A stretch of DNA of 64,000 nt from Lottia gigantea (lineage: Eukaryota > Mollusca > Gastropoda > Lottiidae). The position numbers were made by a program, and so were the translations under genes. Positions 49,201 to 60,715 of this stretch are shown here, in pieces (position 1 is the first letter of the stretch; each line of letters opens with the position of its first letter). The notes under the pieces are model-generated. The model saw only the letters and a list, made by a program, of their open reading frames with translations, was not told where the DNA came from and did no database searches. The DNA is taken from positions 374,280-438,279 of the forward strand of contig NW_008707123.1 of the NCBI RefSeq assembly GCF_000327385.1, read 5' to 3'.

Positions 49201-52200
49201 ATGAGCTACAGAACATCGCCGCACGTCAACCGGGCACGGAAGAGATAGACGAAGATCAAGTCATCGTCCTCAACGATCTGCAGGGAGTCGAAATCGAAGA
49301 CGCACAGATTGTAATAACGCATACGGACGAAAAGGGTCAACCGTCAACGGAGAAGGTGAAACAAAAGATCCTTCTCAAAGCGGAAGCTTACGACCGAATG
49401 AGCCCTAAATTAATGTATACCAAACAGGCATCGGAATCTAGTCTGCCATTGCAGCTGTTGCAGAAATCCAAAAGAGTGGAAACATTTTCCAAGAGTCAGA
49501 GTGAAATTATAGGACAAAGTGTGGAAATTGAAACGACACCGATGGTAGGCCGAAGACGAAAACATCCACAGAAACCGGGTCGTCATATTTGTTCGTATTG
49601 TGGACGCGGATGTGCAAAGCCAAGCGTTTTGGAGAAGCATCTACGAGCACACACCGGAGAACGCCCGTTTCCTTGTCTCGATTGCGGATTTTCTTTTAAA
49701 ACCAAAAGTAACTTATATAAGCATTGTAAATCAAGAGCGCATGCGTTGAAGGTTAATCAAGGATCCATTTCTGAACAAACATCAATGGTGGACCCGAATT
49801 TAGTAGAAGAAATCGTAGAAACTGAATCTAACGAAATATCTGAGGATGGAATTGCTACCCGGATTATCGAAGACGAAGAAGAAACCGAATCTGCGAGTGA
49901 CCACGACGATCACAACCTGGACAAATCTTTTGAAGTTTTAGCGTCACCGATGGCTGTCCAAACCATCGAAACTGCAGAGTTGTCCTCAATGGCAACTACG
50001 TCACTTCCTAGTTACAAGAAGAAGATGGAAGTTGAAAAACTCATTGAATGGTCCAAAAATTTGGAAATACAAGAAAAGAAGAAATCTCATGCAATGTTAG
50101 AAGTCCATAGTCACTATCCAATTAAGATTGCACCTAAACATGGGATTAGCATGGAGTCTTTGATGGTTCCCGAGGCAGAAGCCCGGCCCAAGTTGTATTC
50201 ACAAAAGAGCACACCAGAGTACTCCGTTAGCGAACCACCACTGGGGCAGATACCCAGCATGGATTCGTCCAACGTGACAACTCCCACTAGACTCAATAAA
50301 TCTGGCAAGATGTCTCTTCCAGTGATCATGAGCACAGAAACCAAGGCCCTGGGACCCAGTACCCCACAAGTTCTCGGGTCCCCACCAATTCTCCATTCGC
50401 CACCTATTCTAAATACAAAGGAGCCTGCCATAACGATCAGCACCGAGACGGTAAAGCTACCACATCCGAGTTTGGGAAGAGAGGCTTCTAAAAAGGGATT
50501 GAAGGATCTCGAGGAACTCATGGCCAAGTTGAATTCTCCAAACTTTCAAGGGATACAAATATCGACATCTTTTAACAAACTGCCTGATAAATCCCTAGAA
50601 GTGATTGTTCATGTTGCAAGCTCATCGGAAGGGCAGGTCACTGGGAAATCCGAACTGAAGCAGAAGATTGATGCCCTAGTATCCGCAACATCTACAGCCC
50701 TAGCAACTCGCGCGACTCCACCAGTGACGTCATCACCAAGTCTAAGCTCTACGCCATCATTCAGTCGGTCGGACAGCAAGAACTTTTCCTCAGAACATAT
50801 CAAAGAGCACATTCAGCAGCTTATATCTGCTAATGCTGCAATTGTGGACAAACCAATGTCAGATGCTCCGAGACCAAGAGCCAAGAACATTTTTAGACAA
50901 ATCAGTGATAATGCTGCTTTCTCTCAGAAAGTGGACACCCCTAACATTGTCTCGACGCCCCTGTCTCCAATGCTATCACTGCCCGGAGATTTACCAAGAA
51001 AGCCTTTCATCGGCAAACCTTTACTCTCAGCATTGTCTCTACCAAACAGTTCCGAAATCATAAAGAAAGAAAACCTAGCAAGGAAGACAGACCAACTGAA
51101 GATGCTTAATGAGCTTACTGGATCTCAAACCCTGAGTCTCACCAGCGACCTCCCGAGAGGTCAAATCGATCGATCAGCCAGTCTGAACATTCCAAGCAGT
51201 GATGTCGCTCGGATTGGAATAGACAGGTCCTCAAGCTTCAACGTCTCCACGACACCAACAAATGTTATCAACAGAATTGGTAGCCTGAATCTTCCGCCCA
51301 AGGACACTCATGTCTCTTTTGATTCTTCGACCAGTCTTCAGCTCCCGAAGTCGAGCAGTGAAGGTCACAGGGGATCCATAGAACGATCATCAAGCCTCAA
51401 TATCCTGACAACTCAACACGCCCTGTCAAAATCCAAAACAATTGAAGAAACCAGTACAACTAATAGTAACGAGTTCAAAATTCAAATCAAGTTATCCAAG
51501 ACGCAAAGTGAATCGGGCACTGCAGGCCCAGATTCGAATCCACCGCAATCGAAAATAGCAACATCGTTACTGTCGATGCCACACGATATTAGCAGTTCAT
51601 CTCAAGTGAGGGCGACTGTGGTACCAACTTTCACTGTCTCACCAGCCTTGCCCAAGAAAGTTCCCAAAATTTCCGTATCTGCACCCCCATCGGATGTTTT
51701 TCCGGTAAAAATAATACGGAATATTTCCAGTCTTTGCCCCGGGAATAATTGCCCGAATTGTGGTGACAGTTTCAACCACGTGGATACCCTAGAGCTTCAC
51801 CAGCTCCTATATTGCACCGCCGACACCCAGACGCGAAGTAATCAAGATTTTGAGCAAAAGCAGAAAGTCCTAATTGCTAACTATTTCCAAAAGGCAGGAT
51901 CGGGATTAAAGAGATCTGTTTCAATGCCGGCGGGACCTTCTGCAAAACAAGAAAGGACACAGACGGAGGCTCGAAGTGAAACAATAACTAACAAGCTTGA
52001 GAGAGTTCCTTCAACCAGTCTAAAACCTAGCCCAAGACCATCGGAGCTACCATTATCATCTTACGGCTATCCAAAGTTAGCTTTTCCAGACTCGATAAAG
52101 ATGCAAACCGGCTCGTATGTAGTTGACCAGAAATCGATTGATTTGACTGATAGAAAAGTCTTTCCAGGACCAATGCAGATACTCCAGGCGTCAACACCAG

Positions 52201-55200
52201 TTCTCCAAGTACAACCGAATTCTCCGATGATCCAAAGCCCTCGTATCATGACTCCCACGTCTATCCCAGTCATGTTAAACTTGAGTCAGAATCGACAACT
52301 GTTCATTCCTCAATCCCCATTGATATCAGAGTCTGGGGCTCAAATATCGCCAGCTATCCTTAGATCCCGTAGTCTGGCATTCCCTCAAATCAACCTTGCT
52401 GCCACATCAAGATCGGCTTCAATGGGATCTGGAGCTAAAACTCCCAGTACTCCCACTCCTTCATTCCAAGCTATTCTGCCTAACACCAACCTCCCTCTGA
52501 TAGGTCAACCGATGATTTCTCCGATGTCACCAGTCATTCCAGTTTCAGAACCACACAGTCAAAGTCAAGCGGTTTCCAATATGAAGATGCGATTGAAGGG
52601 AAAGCTTCTGTTGAAGAGGTCCATGAGTGCTGAGAAAATGAAAGAAGGGTCATTGGACAGCCCAGGCATCGGTAACAGAACACCTGATACACCAGGGTCC
52701 GCCAACCGACCACAATTTGGTGATGGTAGTAAACTTGCCCAACTTTTGACAAAGGATGCCCAACAGGGTCCACAATCCAAGCGACCGAAATTAGGAGAAT
52801 TGAAACAGATGAACTCTGGACAGTTGAAAGCAGTCGATTACACTGAAGATGACGCACCAGTGTCCGGAAGTAAGCTAATGAAGTCCAGATCGACTACTCA
52901 GCTAGGAACCTCTTTTTCCAAACAAGGATCGGTGATGCCTATGTCCATCTCGCAAAGCTTTGACGAAGCAAGACTGGGTACGATGACAGCTGCTATCCTT
53001 ATCAAAGATGGCGGACCGACAGACGGCGATCCAGTTCATTTCTTCAGTGTACCAGTAGTTATTGCACAGCCGTTTTACTCACAGACGAAGGGACTGAGCG
53101 CCGGTTACCATAGTAATCTCGGCAGGTTGTCTGGTTCACAGAACGTCATCACGTTGATCAGTCCGAATACGTCATCAAAATCCTTTCCCGGATCTAAAAC
53201 TGTTAAAGAGCTGTTGATCCAGAAGTCACAGGAAGCTGTTCGGTCGCCAAGTTTCAATCGCTCCTTCTCCGAACTTTCTTCAGCTCAAACCACGAAGCCT
53301 CTTCAGTATGACAAGGGAGTGAACTCCAATACAACTCAGCAGCTGAGAGAGAAATTATCCAGTCAAGATAAACTGAGCCCGAGACAACAAGACCCTGTTA
53401 CAACACCAACTCAGAAGAAACCCAAAGCACCAGCAGCGCTAAATCTTTATGGACATCTAATAGCAACGTTGAGGAGCACGACTCACGTGTCCTACTGCTG
53501 TGTCCAGAGACCTCAACCATTTTATGTTCCAATATCAGCCAATAAAAAGATCTCGATGTACTCGAACTGGAAGGCTGCGCCGTATAACCCCAACCCAGCA
53601 GGTTTAACATCCAAGGATTTGCTGACCTTGTATAAGTCCAGGTACACCAGTAATCCCGTATATGCGGAAGGCGGTAACTCCATCCCAAGCTCCCTAGGAG
53701 GATTTGTCACCCACAGTACGTACTGGACATACCATAAACAACGCGAAGGACACGATGTTAAGGCGGGGTGGTCCCACTCAAAAGAAAAGGATTTGAGTAA
53801 GCGAGAAAAGGTTAGCTCAACAACTTTGGAAAAGGTTTTGACTAAAATTCGAGAAACCACACCGGAGACTTCCAAAAAGGAAACGGAAGCATCCAAAATG
53901 GCTGCGTTAAAGAAGGAAAAGGTTTGCCGAGGAGGATTCAAAACGGATGCGGAATACACTTATATACGAGGACGCGGTCGGGGCAACTACGTCTGCGAGA
54001 CATGTGGAATACGTTGCCGTAAGCCGAGCATGCTGAAGAAACATATCCGGACTCACACCGACCACAGACCTTACCACTGTCGACACTGTAAGTTTTCCTT
54101 TAAGACCAAAGGTAACTTGACGAAACACATGAAGTCTAAAGCCCATCAGAAGAAATGCATCGAGTTGGGAGTCGTTCCGGTGCCGACATCAGTGGAAGAT
54201 TGTCAAATCGATGATGACGAACTGGCAGCTCAGATGTCATCTGATAAAGACGGTGGTGCTTGGGCTGAAGAGTCGATTGAAGATGATGATGGCGAAGATG
54301 ATAAAGATGATTCTATGTCGTTGGACGGGGACGATGAAATGGACAAGAGGGAATATGAATTTGAAAGGTAAGATTGTTACCTAACTCCCATCTTGTCAAG
54401 CTATTACGAACATTACGAACTTCGTTATACCTTTACTTCAATAGCCACCAAAGAGGACATTCGTAATATCTTGACATTGTAAAGATGCCTAACTACTTGA
54501 ATAGAGGTTTTTCGAATGGTGCTATATGTGTCAACCAATACAAAATACATCGATTTTGTAAATACTTGGTTGTCAAGATAACTTTCTACTTGCACTAATA
54601 TGTACCGCACATCTTGTTAATTTTAACCCGACCAGATTAGCATACCTATATTTCCTCGACCATACACCATGCATTTTCATTTCAATTCCAGGTCAACAGT
54701 TGAGGTTGATCCTCTGAGTGATGTACCCCCTTCCTCTCCGGTGTATGTGGCTGTCCAAGTATCAGAGAGCGACGAACCGGCTTTGATGAAAATTACACAG
54801 AAAGGATCGTCTGCAAGGTGAGCATTAGAATAAGAATTAGGCTTTATATATTCTCTTAATCTCTAAAAAGAATTTTGGAAACGTCTTTCAAATTCGAAAT
54901 GACATCTGAAGAATAGACTTCATTGGTCAAAATATCGTCACAATCTCTTGAAGGATCCAATCAAATTCGACTTCCTAACCGGCAATAATCACAATTCTCA
55001 CATGTTATGAGCAGGCCGTAGAATATCAACGCTACTGTCCTATTGATTGAAACATGATGTTTATTATATTTTCAGTCTCGGAACTGTATATGGATTCGAT
55101 GGAACGTCCTACGCTGACAGAGCCATGACTCCGGATAAGAGTAAGTAAAGGATTGATTTTAAAACTCTAGACAAGGCAGATCAGATTTTTAAAAACATTG

Positions 55201-58200
55201 GACAACTTTGCAATGTGAACGTCTCCGAGTTAGCAAGATAGCCAGTTCAAGCTATTTACAAAATTGTTGTTTTTTTAGGTTCTGATCCAGCTAGAGCTCA
55301 AGTGATCGATACAGAAATTGCTCGAAGTTTGTTGGAGTTGTCTAAAAAGGCTGAGTCGGAAGAGAGGGGTGACGGTTCTGTTGAAAGCGGGGAGAAGAGA
55401 GGTAGGTCCTTGGGTTTTGAATCAAACGCATCAACTTGGGCAGTGTTGTGATATTTTTTTTGATGACTGTGCTCGTCAACCCTTACAGACAGATCAGATA
55501 ACTAATAACGTTTGTTTGGTGTTAAGGTTCGTCAATAAGGCATTACAGTCATCAAAGATTATAATATTTGATATATTTATTTCAGAAACAAGATTAGGTA
55601 ACTTGATCGGTGCACTGATGTCGCGAACCAAACCACTGTCGGGTCTTCAACCAAAGGACGATAGTTTAACAGGGTCACAGTCTGCTCCAGTTCAACCAGT
55701 GATCACCTTAGACCAGGATCCAACTGTAAGTATGACAGGGAAACATAACTCCATGCTTCCTATTCCAAGCTGTAAATGGGTACGGGTAGCCCGGAAAAGA
55801 TCAGTTTAAAGAAGTTTGACAAAGGACCAGCTGATAGACAGGGTCCTCGTGAACCTACACTGTAAAATTTTGGTTTAAAAACAGAACACTCAGTTCTTTC
55901 CAAGGCACTTCATAAATCCCAATGAATTTTCTCTTTTTTTCAGGACACAGATTCGAACACATCTTCTACCAAACGACCTAGCGATCTGTTCTTAGGAGTA
56001 GAGTTACAACCAAGTCGCAAGAGATTCTACCTTCCAGCGTCGCCTGCGAAGACACCCAAAGAGAAAGAGTTCCCCGCGTATCCGCAAACGCCTCTCAATG
56101 CGTCTATCTTGTCATATCTTCCGCCATGTCTGTCCACTAAAGTTGCCGCTACTAAAGATTCAAATTATCGTGGACCAATCGTTGGACAGATCATTCAACA
56201 AGATAGCATTGTCATGACACCCGTGAGGTCGTCTGCTTCAAGTTCCACTTCCGGTTTATCATTTCAATTCAGTCATCCTTTTTTGGAAAACATCATTCAA
56301 AGCGTTTCTCGGTCAAACTCAAAGGATGAGTCGTCAGCTGATATTACTGGACAATCGGGATCACTCAAAGTGTCTATAAGTGATCGCGAAAAGACTGGAC
56401 AAATCAAAGTTCCTGTTACAGAAGCAGCCAATCAAATTAAGATATTCCTAACGGACGATTCAGGCTTTGAAGTCTGGAATAACCAGTCCTCTGATAACAG
56501 TTCATTTGAGTGTGATTGTGGTCAAAAATGCCTGGATAGTCATGACTTGGCAGTTCACAAATTGACGCATTCGTCTGACTCTGCTTTTAAATGTAATCGT
56601 TGTGAGATTCAATTCAATTCAGATAATGCATATGTGAGACATTTACAATCTGCGGAACACAAGGAACGTGTGAAATCTAATGCTGTCAGGTGCGTCTATT
56701 GTGGTGTTCAGTTTACTGAAAAGGAACAATTGCATGTGCATCTGCGATCACGTGCACATTTTAAGGAGTTGGAAGGATTGGGCGTGATTTGTTCTGGAGT
56801 GTATGAGTCTTTAGAGGCAGACGGCGAGCTGGAGAGATTGGATGTGGAGGACACGGAACAGTATTTTCAATATCTGATCTCGAAATCCACTGAATTATCT
56901 CAACGTCTGGACAATGTGATTAAAGGAAATAACTCCAATCAAAATAATTCGGTTATCCAGTCTAGTCAGTCTCCATCATCCTGTGACAATCAGTTTCCGA
57001 AACGGTTAGACTATGAAAAGCATGACGAAGCTTCGAATGAGCGAGTGACAGTAGAAATCAAACACGAGCCAATAGATATGGGGGAAATTGGACGCGGGGG
57101 TTTCGTATCGACCAATCAAACGGAAGATGATGATATTCAAATTATGGAAGCTTCTCAAGGGCAGATAACCACTAAAATAGTGAAAGTTGAGGATGGTGTA
57201 GATGGAGGTCCGCATTTGTGCGGGATTTGTCGGAAAGGCTTCAAAGATATACAGGAACTAAGGGTATGTCACAAATTTTACTTTTGAAAGTTGACAAGTT
57301 TTAAAGGACCCTCATCATAAGCTAATGTGGGTTTTCCAAGAGGTTTCCTAGTTGAAAAACTCGGATGGGGAGCGGCCTCAGATATTATGGGAGAGGGGCA
57401 TGTCCTGTCTCCTTAGCTACATGATTGGTAGTGAACAAAAGCTCAGAAAAGTATATTCTTCAGACTTCATGAAATCCACAGAAGTATGAATTAAAAATCT
57501 ACCTTCTATTTTTCAGTCTCATATCATCACCCATGCTGAGTTGAGACCGTACGTCTGTGAATACTGTGACGCCGGGTTTACTAATGCTCAAAGTTTAAAG
57601 ACTCATCTACATACCCATATGCAGGTTAGTTTTTAGACCCTTCTCAAATTTTCCCTGATTAGTAAGACATAAAGCAGCATTTCATTTCAATTCCTACTCA
57701 CATGGTCACCTTGTGATAACCCAAACCCATTTCCTTGCAAATGACGTAACATATCGAGCCACTTGTTACCATAACTAACCAAAAAAGCTACAGCCTACTG
57801 CAATAGACTCAATTGAGCTAAATGGCACTTAGGCCAACAGAGCTACTGAATTTCTTGAACGAGCTCACGTTGAACACTTAAACTCAGAGATCTTGGAGCT
57901 CAAAAACGCTAAAACCAATTGAGCCTAAAGAGCAGTGGAGAATCGCCCAGAGGAGGTCAACGAGCTTAATGGATGCTATTTCAATTGCTAAAGAGATACT
58001 TCGTATATTCTAGGAAAGACCATATGTTTGTGGAAGATGTGGTGATACCTTCACTCAAGCTGACGACCTTCACCTTCACATGTCAACTCATTCAACACTA
58101 CTTCCTGTTAAATCAATGGACCAATCATCACCCTCCATTTCCCATTTCAACCAATCACCACTTAGACCAACAGTATCATTTGACCATTCAAAATCTCACA

Positions 58201-58385
58201 CAGAAAGCAACCAATCAGTGTTAAGATCGTACTCAGTTGACCAATCAAAACCTGTTTTAAAACCAAGTGACCAGTCATCGTATTTAATAGATAATCCTTC
58301 ACGACCGGGTTCAGCCAATGAAATCAACCAATCGCAATCAGTGATTGTGTCAAAAGACTTGCCGGAGACAAATCCTCAAATTTGA
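46220..58385 (+). CDS. shn: Schnurri/HIVEP family zinc-finger transcription factor
   Basis: Ten coding exons (46220-46262, 48606-48758, 49087-54367, 54692-54817, 55076-55140, 55279-55401, 55586-55725, 55944-57263, 57517-57624, 58014-58385) join in frame to 7,731 nt, 2,576 residues, close in size to Drosophila Schnurri and vertebrate HIVEP proteins. Fingers in order: ZAS pair (C234-H254, C262-H284), central CCHC finger (C954, C957, H970, C975), second ZAS pair (C1702-H1722, C1730-H1752) with an acidic stretch after it, a triplet at 2167-2149+ region (2167-2249), and a final triplet (2403-2479). Both ZAS pairs carry the family phrases KPS.L.KH and CGFSFKTKSNL / CKFSFKTKGNL. An N-terminal bipartite nuclear signal (PLKR to KKRK, residues 12-32) is visible. 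The family acts in the nucleus, binding GGGRNYYCCC-type DNA and recruiting corepressors to Smad complexes in BMP/Dpp signalling. Orthology and finger layout are seen; the pathway role is inferred. Confidence 0.96.
46442..46774 (+). other. Unidentified open frame with two hydrophobic segments
   Basis: A 110-codon open stretch in Schnurri intron 1 reads two membrane-like segments (IAIGVSLFCSAFSIIIYAG and YWNVLFVICGGVTGCFCVAV) separated by about 60 basic, Cys-rich residues, with a TAA stop. It has no upstream ATG in frame (the first codon is GTG); the first in-frame ATG is near 46559 and would lose segment one. I recognise no family. It may be chance, a decayed gene or an exon of an unseen transcript. 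Confidence 0.2.
48606..48758 (+). CDS. shn: Schnurri exon 2
   Basis: 153 nt, phase 1 to phase 1, with a TTTTCTAG acceptor and GTAAAA donor. It encodes TFDESFDQEDVPEKKRKTSE and a Ser/Thr/Glu-rich stretch. KKRK at residues 29-32 is the second half of the putative nuclear signal. Confidence 0.88.
49087..54367 (+). CDS. shn: Schnurri giant exon with both ZAS finger pairs
   Basis: 5,281 nt, phase 1 to phase 2. This very large exon is typical of the family. It encodes residues 66 to about 1826: an acidic start, ZAS pair one (HICSYCGRGCAKPSVLEKHL), a Ser/Pro/Thr-rich middle with repeated RS.SLN phrases, the CCHC finger (NCPNCGDSFNHVDTLELH), several RS.S phosphosite-like motifs including KRSVSMP at 1007-1013, and ZAS pair two (YVCETCGIRCRKPSMLKKHI) followed by an Asp/Glu-rich run. 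The donor GTAAGA lies in AGG|TAA, so read-through would stop at once. Confidence 0.97.
54391..54480. mobile_element. Inverted-repeat element, family 2 (short copy)
   Basis: TGTCAAGCTATTACGAAC at the left and the inverse ATTCGTAATATCTTGACA at the right, 90 bp in all. It lies in the Schnurri intron 24 bp after the donor of the giant exon. Confidence 0.75.
54692..54817 (+). CDS. shn: Schnurri exon 4
   Basis: 126 nt, phase 2 to phase 2, with acceptor AATTCCAG and donor GTGAGC. It encodes STVEVDPLSDVPPSSPVYVA and following residues. Confidence 0.9.
55076..55140 (+). CDS. shn: Schnurri exon 5
   Basis: 65 nt, phase 2 to phase 1, TATTTTCAG acceptor and GTAAGT donor, encoding SLGTVYGFDGTSYADRAMTP plus DK. 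Confidence 0.88.
55279..55401 (+). CDS. shn: Schnurri exon 6
   Basis: 123 nt, phase 1 to phase 1, TTTTTTTAG acceptor and GTAGGT donor. It encodes SDPARAQVIDTEIARSLLEL and a Glu/Lys/Gly-rich end; the first part could form a helix. Confidence 0.88.
55586..55725 (+). CDS. shn: Schnurri exon 7
   Basis: 140 nt, phase 1 to phase 0, TTATTTCAG acceptor and GTAAGT donor, encoding ETRLGNLIGALMSRTKPLSG and a Ser/Pro/Gln-rich end. Confidence 0.88.
55944..57263 (+). CDS. shn: Schnurri exon 8 with C-terminal finger triplet
   Basis: 1,320 nt, phase 0 to phase 0, encoding residues 1978-2417. It holds three fingers: C2167/C2169-H2182-H2186 (C-X-C instead of C-X2-C), C2194-C2197-H2210-H2216 and C2227-C2230-H2243-H2249. 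It also holds the first half of a fourth (C2403-C2406). K2350 in IKHE and K2391 in VKVE fit the SUMO consensus. The donor GTATGT follows CTAAGG and splits the fourth finger before its histidines. Confidence 0.95.
57517..57624 (+). CDS. shn: Schnurri exon 9
   Basis: 108 nt, phase 0 to phase 0. It completes the finger begun in exon 8 (H2419, H2423) and encodes another, PYVCEYCDAGFTNAQSLKTH, ending HTHMQ. TTTTTCAG acceptor, GTTAGT donor. Confidence 0.95.
58014..58385 (+). CDS. shn: Schnurri last coding exon
   Basis: 372 nt in phase 0. ERPYVCGRCGDTFTQADDLH encodes the eleventh finger (C2459-C2462-H2475-H2479), joined by a TGEKP-like linker across the splice. A Ser/Pro/Gln-rich tail follows with many DQS and NQS phrases, and stop TGA at 58383-58385. 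Acceptor TATTCTAG. Confidence 0.93.
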   Translation, partial: ERPYVCGRCGDTFTQADDLHLHMSTHSTLLPVKSMDQSSPSISHFNQSPLRPTVSFDHSKSHTESNQSVLRSYSVDQSKPVLKPSDQSSYLIDNPSRPGSANEINQSQSVIVSKDLPETNPQI

Positions 58386-59097
58386 TTGGATTAAAATGCT
58401 TTAATATAAAACCACAACCTGGCATTGTTTTATAGAATCATTTCACGTCTTGTGAAAAATTTAACAGTAAAATTAGAATAAGGCTTCTGCACACGTGTTT
58501 TAGGAAACTAACCTTTCGTCAGTTAACACTGATCATTGTCATTGTGATTTGTTAGATAAGCGTGTCAGAAAGTACCATTTTAATACTAATATCTAATCAA
58601 GAATTGACAACTCACTGGATTAACAATCAGAAATGTTTATTAACGTTCACAAGATCTTAAATACGGGCACTAACAAACAGTGAGCTCGACTAGATCTATA
58701 GGTATCAAGAACCGTTTGTTTTGGTGTTGTGGGTTCGAATTCCCCTAAAACATATCATTATAATTAATACACACTGGCAAGAGTGTTATGTTTTTTTTTT
58801 CGATTATGGAAAGCATGAATGATTTAACTGTATGCTAGCACTCCAAAGGTGAAAATACGGGGCCGACTTTGAGGTTATGGAATTTTGGATAATACTGGTG
58901 AACACCGAGAAGATTAAACACACTGGAGGCCGCCATATTAGTAAACTGGTCCGCCATTCCATCTGATGCTTCTTGTAGAGAACCTGTTTAAGGGTTTTAT
59001 TCGCCCATGTGACTTGTTTTTGTTACTTTGTTACGTTTTTAAAATTGTTTGTTATTCATTTGTATTGAATTTGTGCTGCTTCGTTGTTCAGAGAAGA

Positions 59098-59103
59098 AAT
59101 AAA
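59098..59103 (+). terminator. shn: Possible Schnurri polyadenylation signal
   Basis: AATAAA 713 bp after the stop codon, followed within 40 bp by T- and GT-rich sequence (TTCGTGTG). It would give a 3' UTR of about 0.73 kb. Confidence 0.45.
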
Positions 59104-60460
59104 TCGTTCTCTATTCCAGCTTTCGTGTGATCTCTCGGCCATTTTATGGGAGCGTCTCAACTGGACAATTGGAAGCTTCGGGAGTCGGTGATTTTATTTT
59201 CCCAGTCTTTTCTTAATATTCGTTTAAAAAATGTGGGCCCCTCAATCAATATGTATTCTAGGGCGAGCAATGAGCATGTGCGAGCAAGAATGGAAATATC
59301 TGAAGACGTCTTTTAATGGAGTTACCTCCCTTAGTCCTTAATAATATTTTAATATAGTTCTATGGGCTGTTGGAGATCTAAATGATTGTCATCACTATTT
59401 CATTCGTTTCATCACGAGGAATCAATGATACAAAGATAATGGACACATCATTAGCTACACTGGTATCTTCAAAGGGGGACAATCGATATAAATGATAGCA
59501 GAACACAATAAAATTCAAATCAACCGAATCCCAATAGGGTTCGAGATGAATTAAAGTACTAGTAAATCGTTATGGAATGAACTCAGTCCACAAGTACTCG
59601 TTGCTGTGGTATACAACTGGCTATGTCGAATGTCTCTCTAGAGGAAAGACAGTTAGCACACCGTCGAACTCGTATTTTTGAATGTCAAGTTAAGCACAAG
59701 CTGGACAATAATGACAATCGATGGGAAATATTTATTACTAATTTACATATTCGGAGTCCAAACAGCCCTCGGATACTACTAGTACGTTTAGATTTGAGGT
59801 ATTTCAAAAGTTTTGAGTCCACTAATCGAAAAACCAATCGAGTCTCAGTGTTCGACTGGCTGTTCACATTCAAGATCCCTCGACAGGAAATCGAAAACCA
59901 CCTCTCTTAAAGTAGACCTACTTGAAATAAAAAGAGTAGTTACGGTATTAAACATGCCACTAAAATTCTCCTGAATTATTCACGAGGTTTTATTGAGTCA
60001 ATTTCCTATCAAATACTAGAAATTCAACAAGTGGCAGGCGGCAAAAGAAACGTTTTAGCGCCAAATCTTTATGAATCATTTTCAGCGGGAGATTTATCAC
60101 AATCAGTATACTCGATTACCCAGTCTCTTCAACTGTTACAAAAATACAGTAAGAACTCGATGAACGAGACTAAACAGGCGTAAAATATGACGTTCAACTG
60201 TCAATGCCACAGAAATCAATCATTTTGATTGGTTGTTTGTTTTTATCGTCTGTCACGATGAGTCATATGTCATTAAGTACCCGCTGTATTGGAAGATCTG
60301 TTGTGGAATAGTTTATTCCCGAAACATGCTACGGATAACCTTTGCTTAACCTCCAAGTCCAATTTATTTAATGACTTTGTTTACATTAATGTCCTGTCCT
60401 TTCGGACCATTACGGAATTATTGATATTGTCATATATCTGAATGCCTTGAGGATAGTGAC
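59104..60460. other. Non-coding stretch with one weak open frame
   Basis: A 95-codon ATG frame at 59623-59910 (MSNVSLEERQLAHRRTRIFE at its start) has no recognisable domain and may be chance. Nothing else stands out. Confidence 0.3.
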
Positions 60461-60715
60461 AACATAAATTGTCGAAACGTTGTGATAATATATAAGTCCT
60501 ACAGTCAGTATATATCAAATAAATGGATTTTGATGTTATTTAAATTCTTTTTTTTGATACAAATGTAATGGCACCTACGAGAAGTGTGCCCACATAAATT
60601 GTCGAAACGTTGTGATGATAAAAGCTACTGTCAGTATATCAAATAAATTGATTTAGATGAAAATTTATAGCTTATTTTTGATACAATATTTTTAAGAAAC
60701 TCCTAAAAGAAGTGT
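60461..60715. repeat. Tandem duplication of about 125 bp
   Basis: Two copies share ATAAATTGTCGAAACGTTGT, CAGTATATCAAATAAAT and GA.ACAA.T.T..T...A.C.CCTA..AGAAGTGTG. The second copy is diverged. Confidence 0.85.

Noticed and set aside
49410-54146. Minus-strand and alternate-frame open stretches under the giant Schnurri exon
   Set aside because: Shadows of a well-supported coding exon with no domain signal of their own.
58680-58755. GGGTTCGAATTCCCC, a B-box-like motif suggesting a tRNA
   Set aside because: No matching A box, acceptor stem or anticodon arm could be found.
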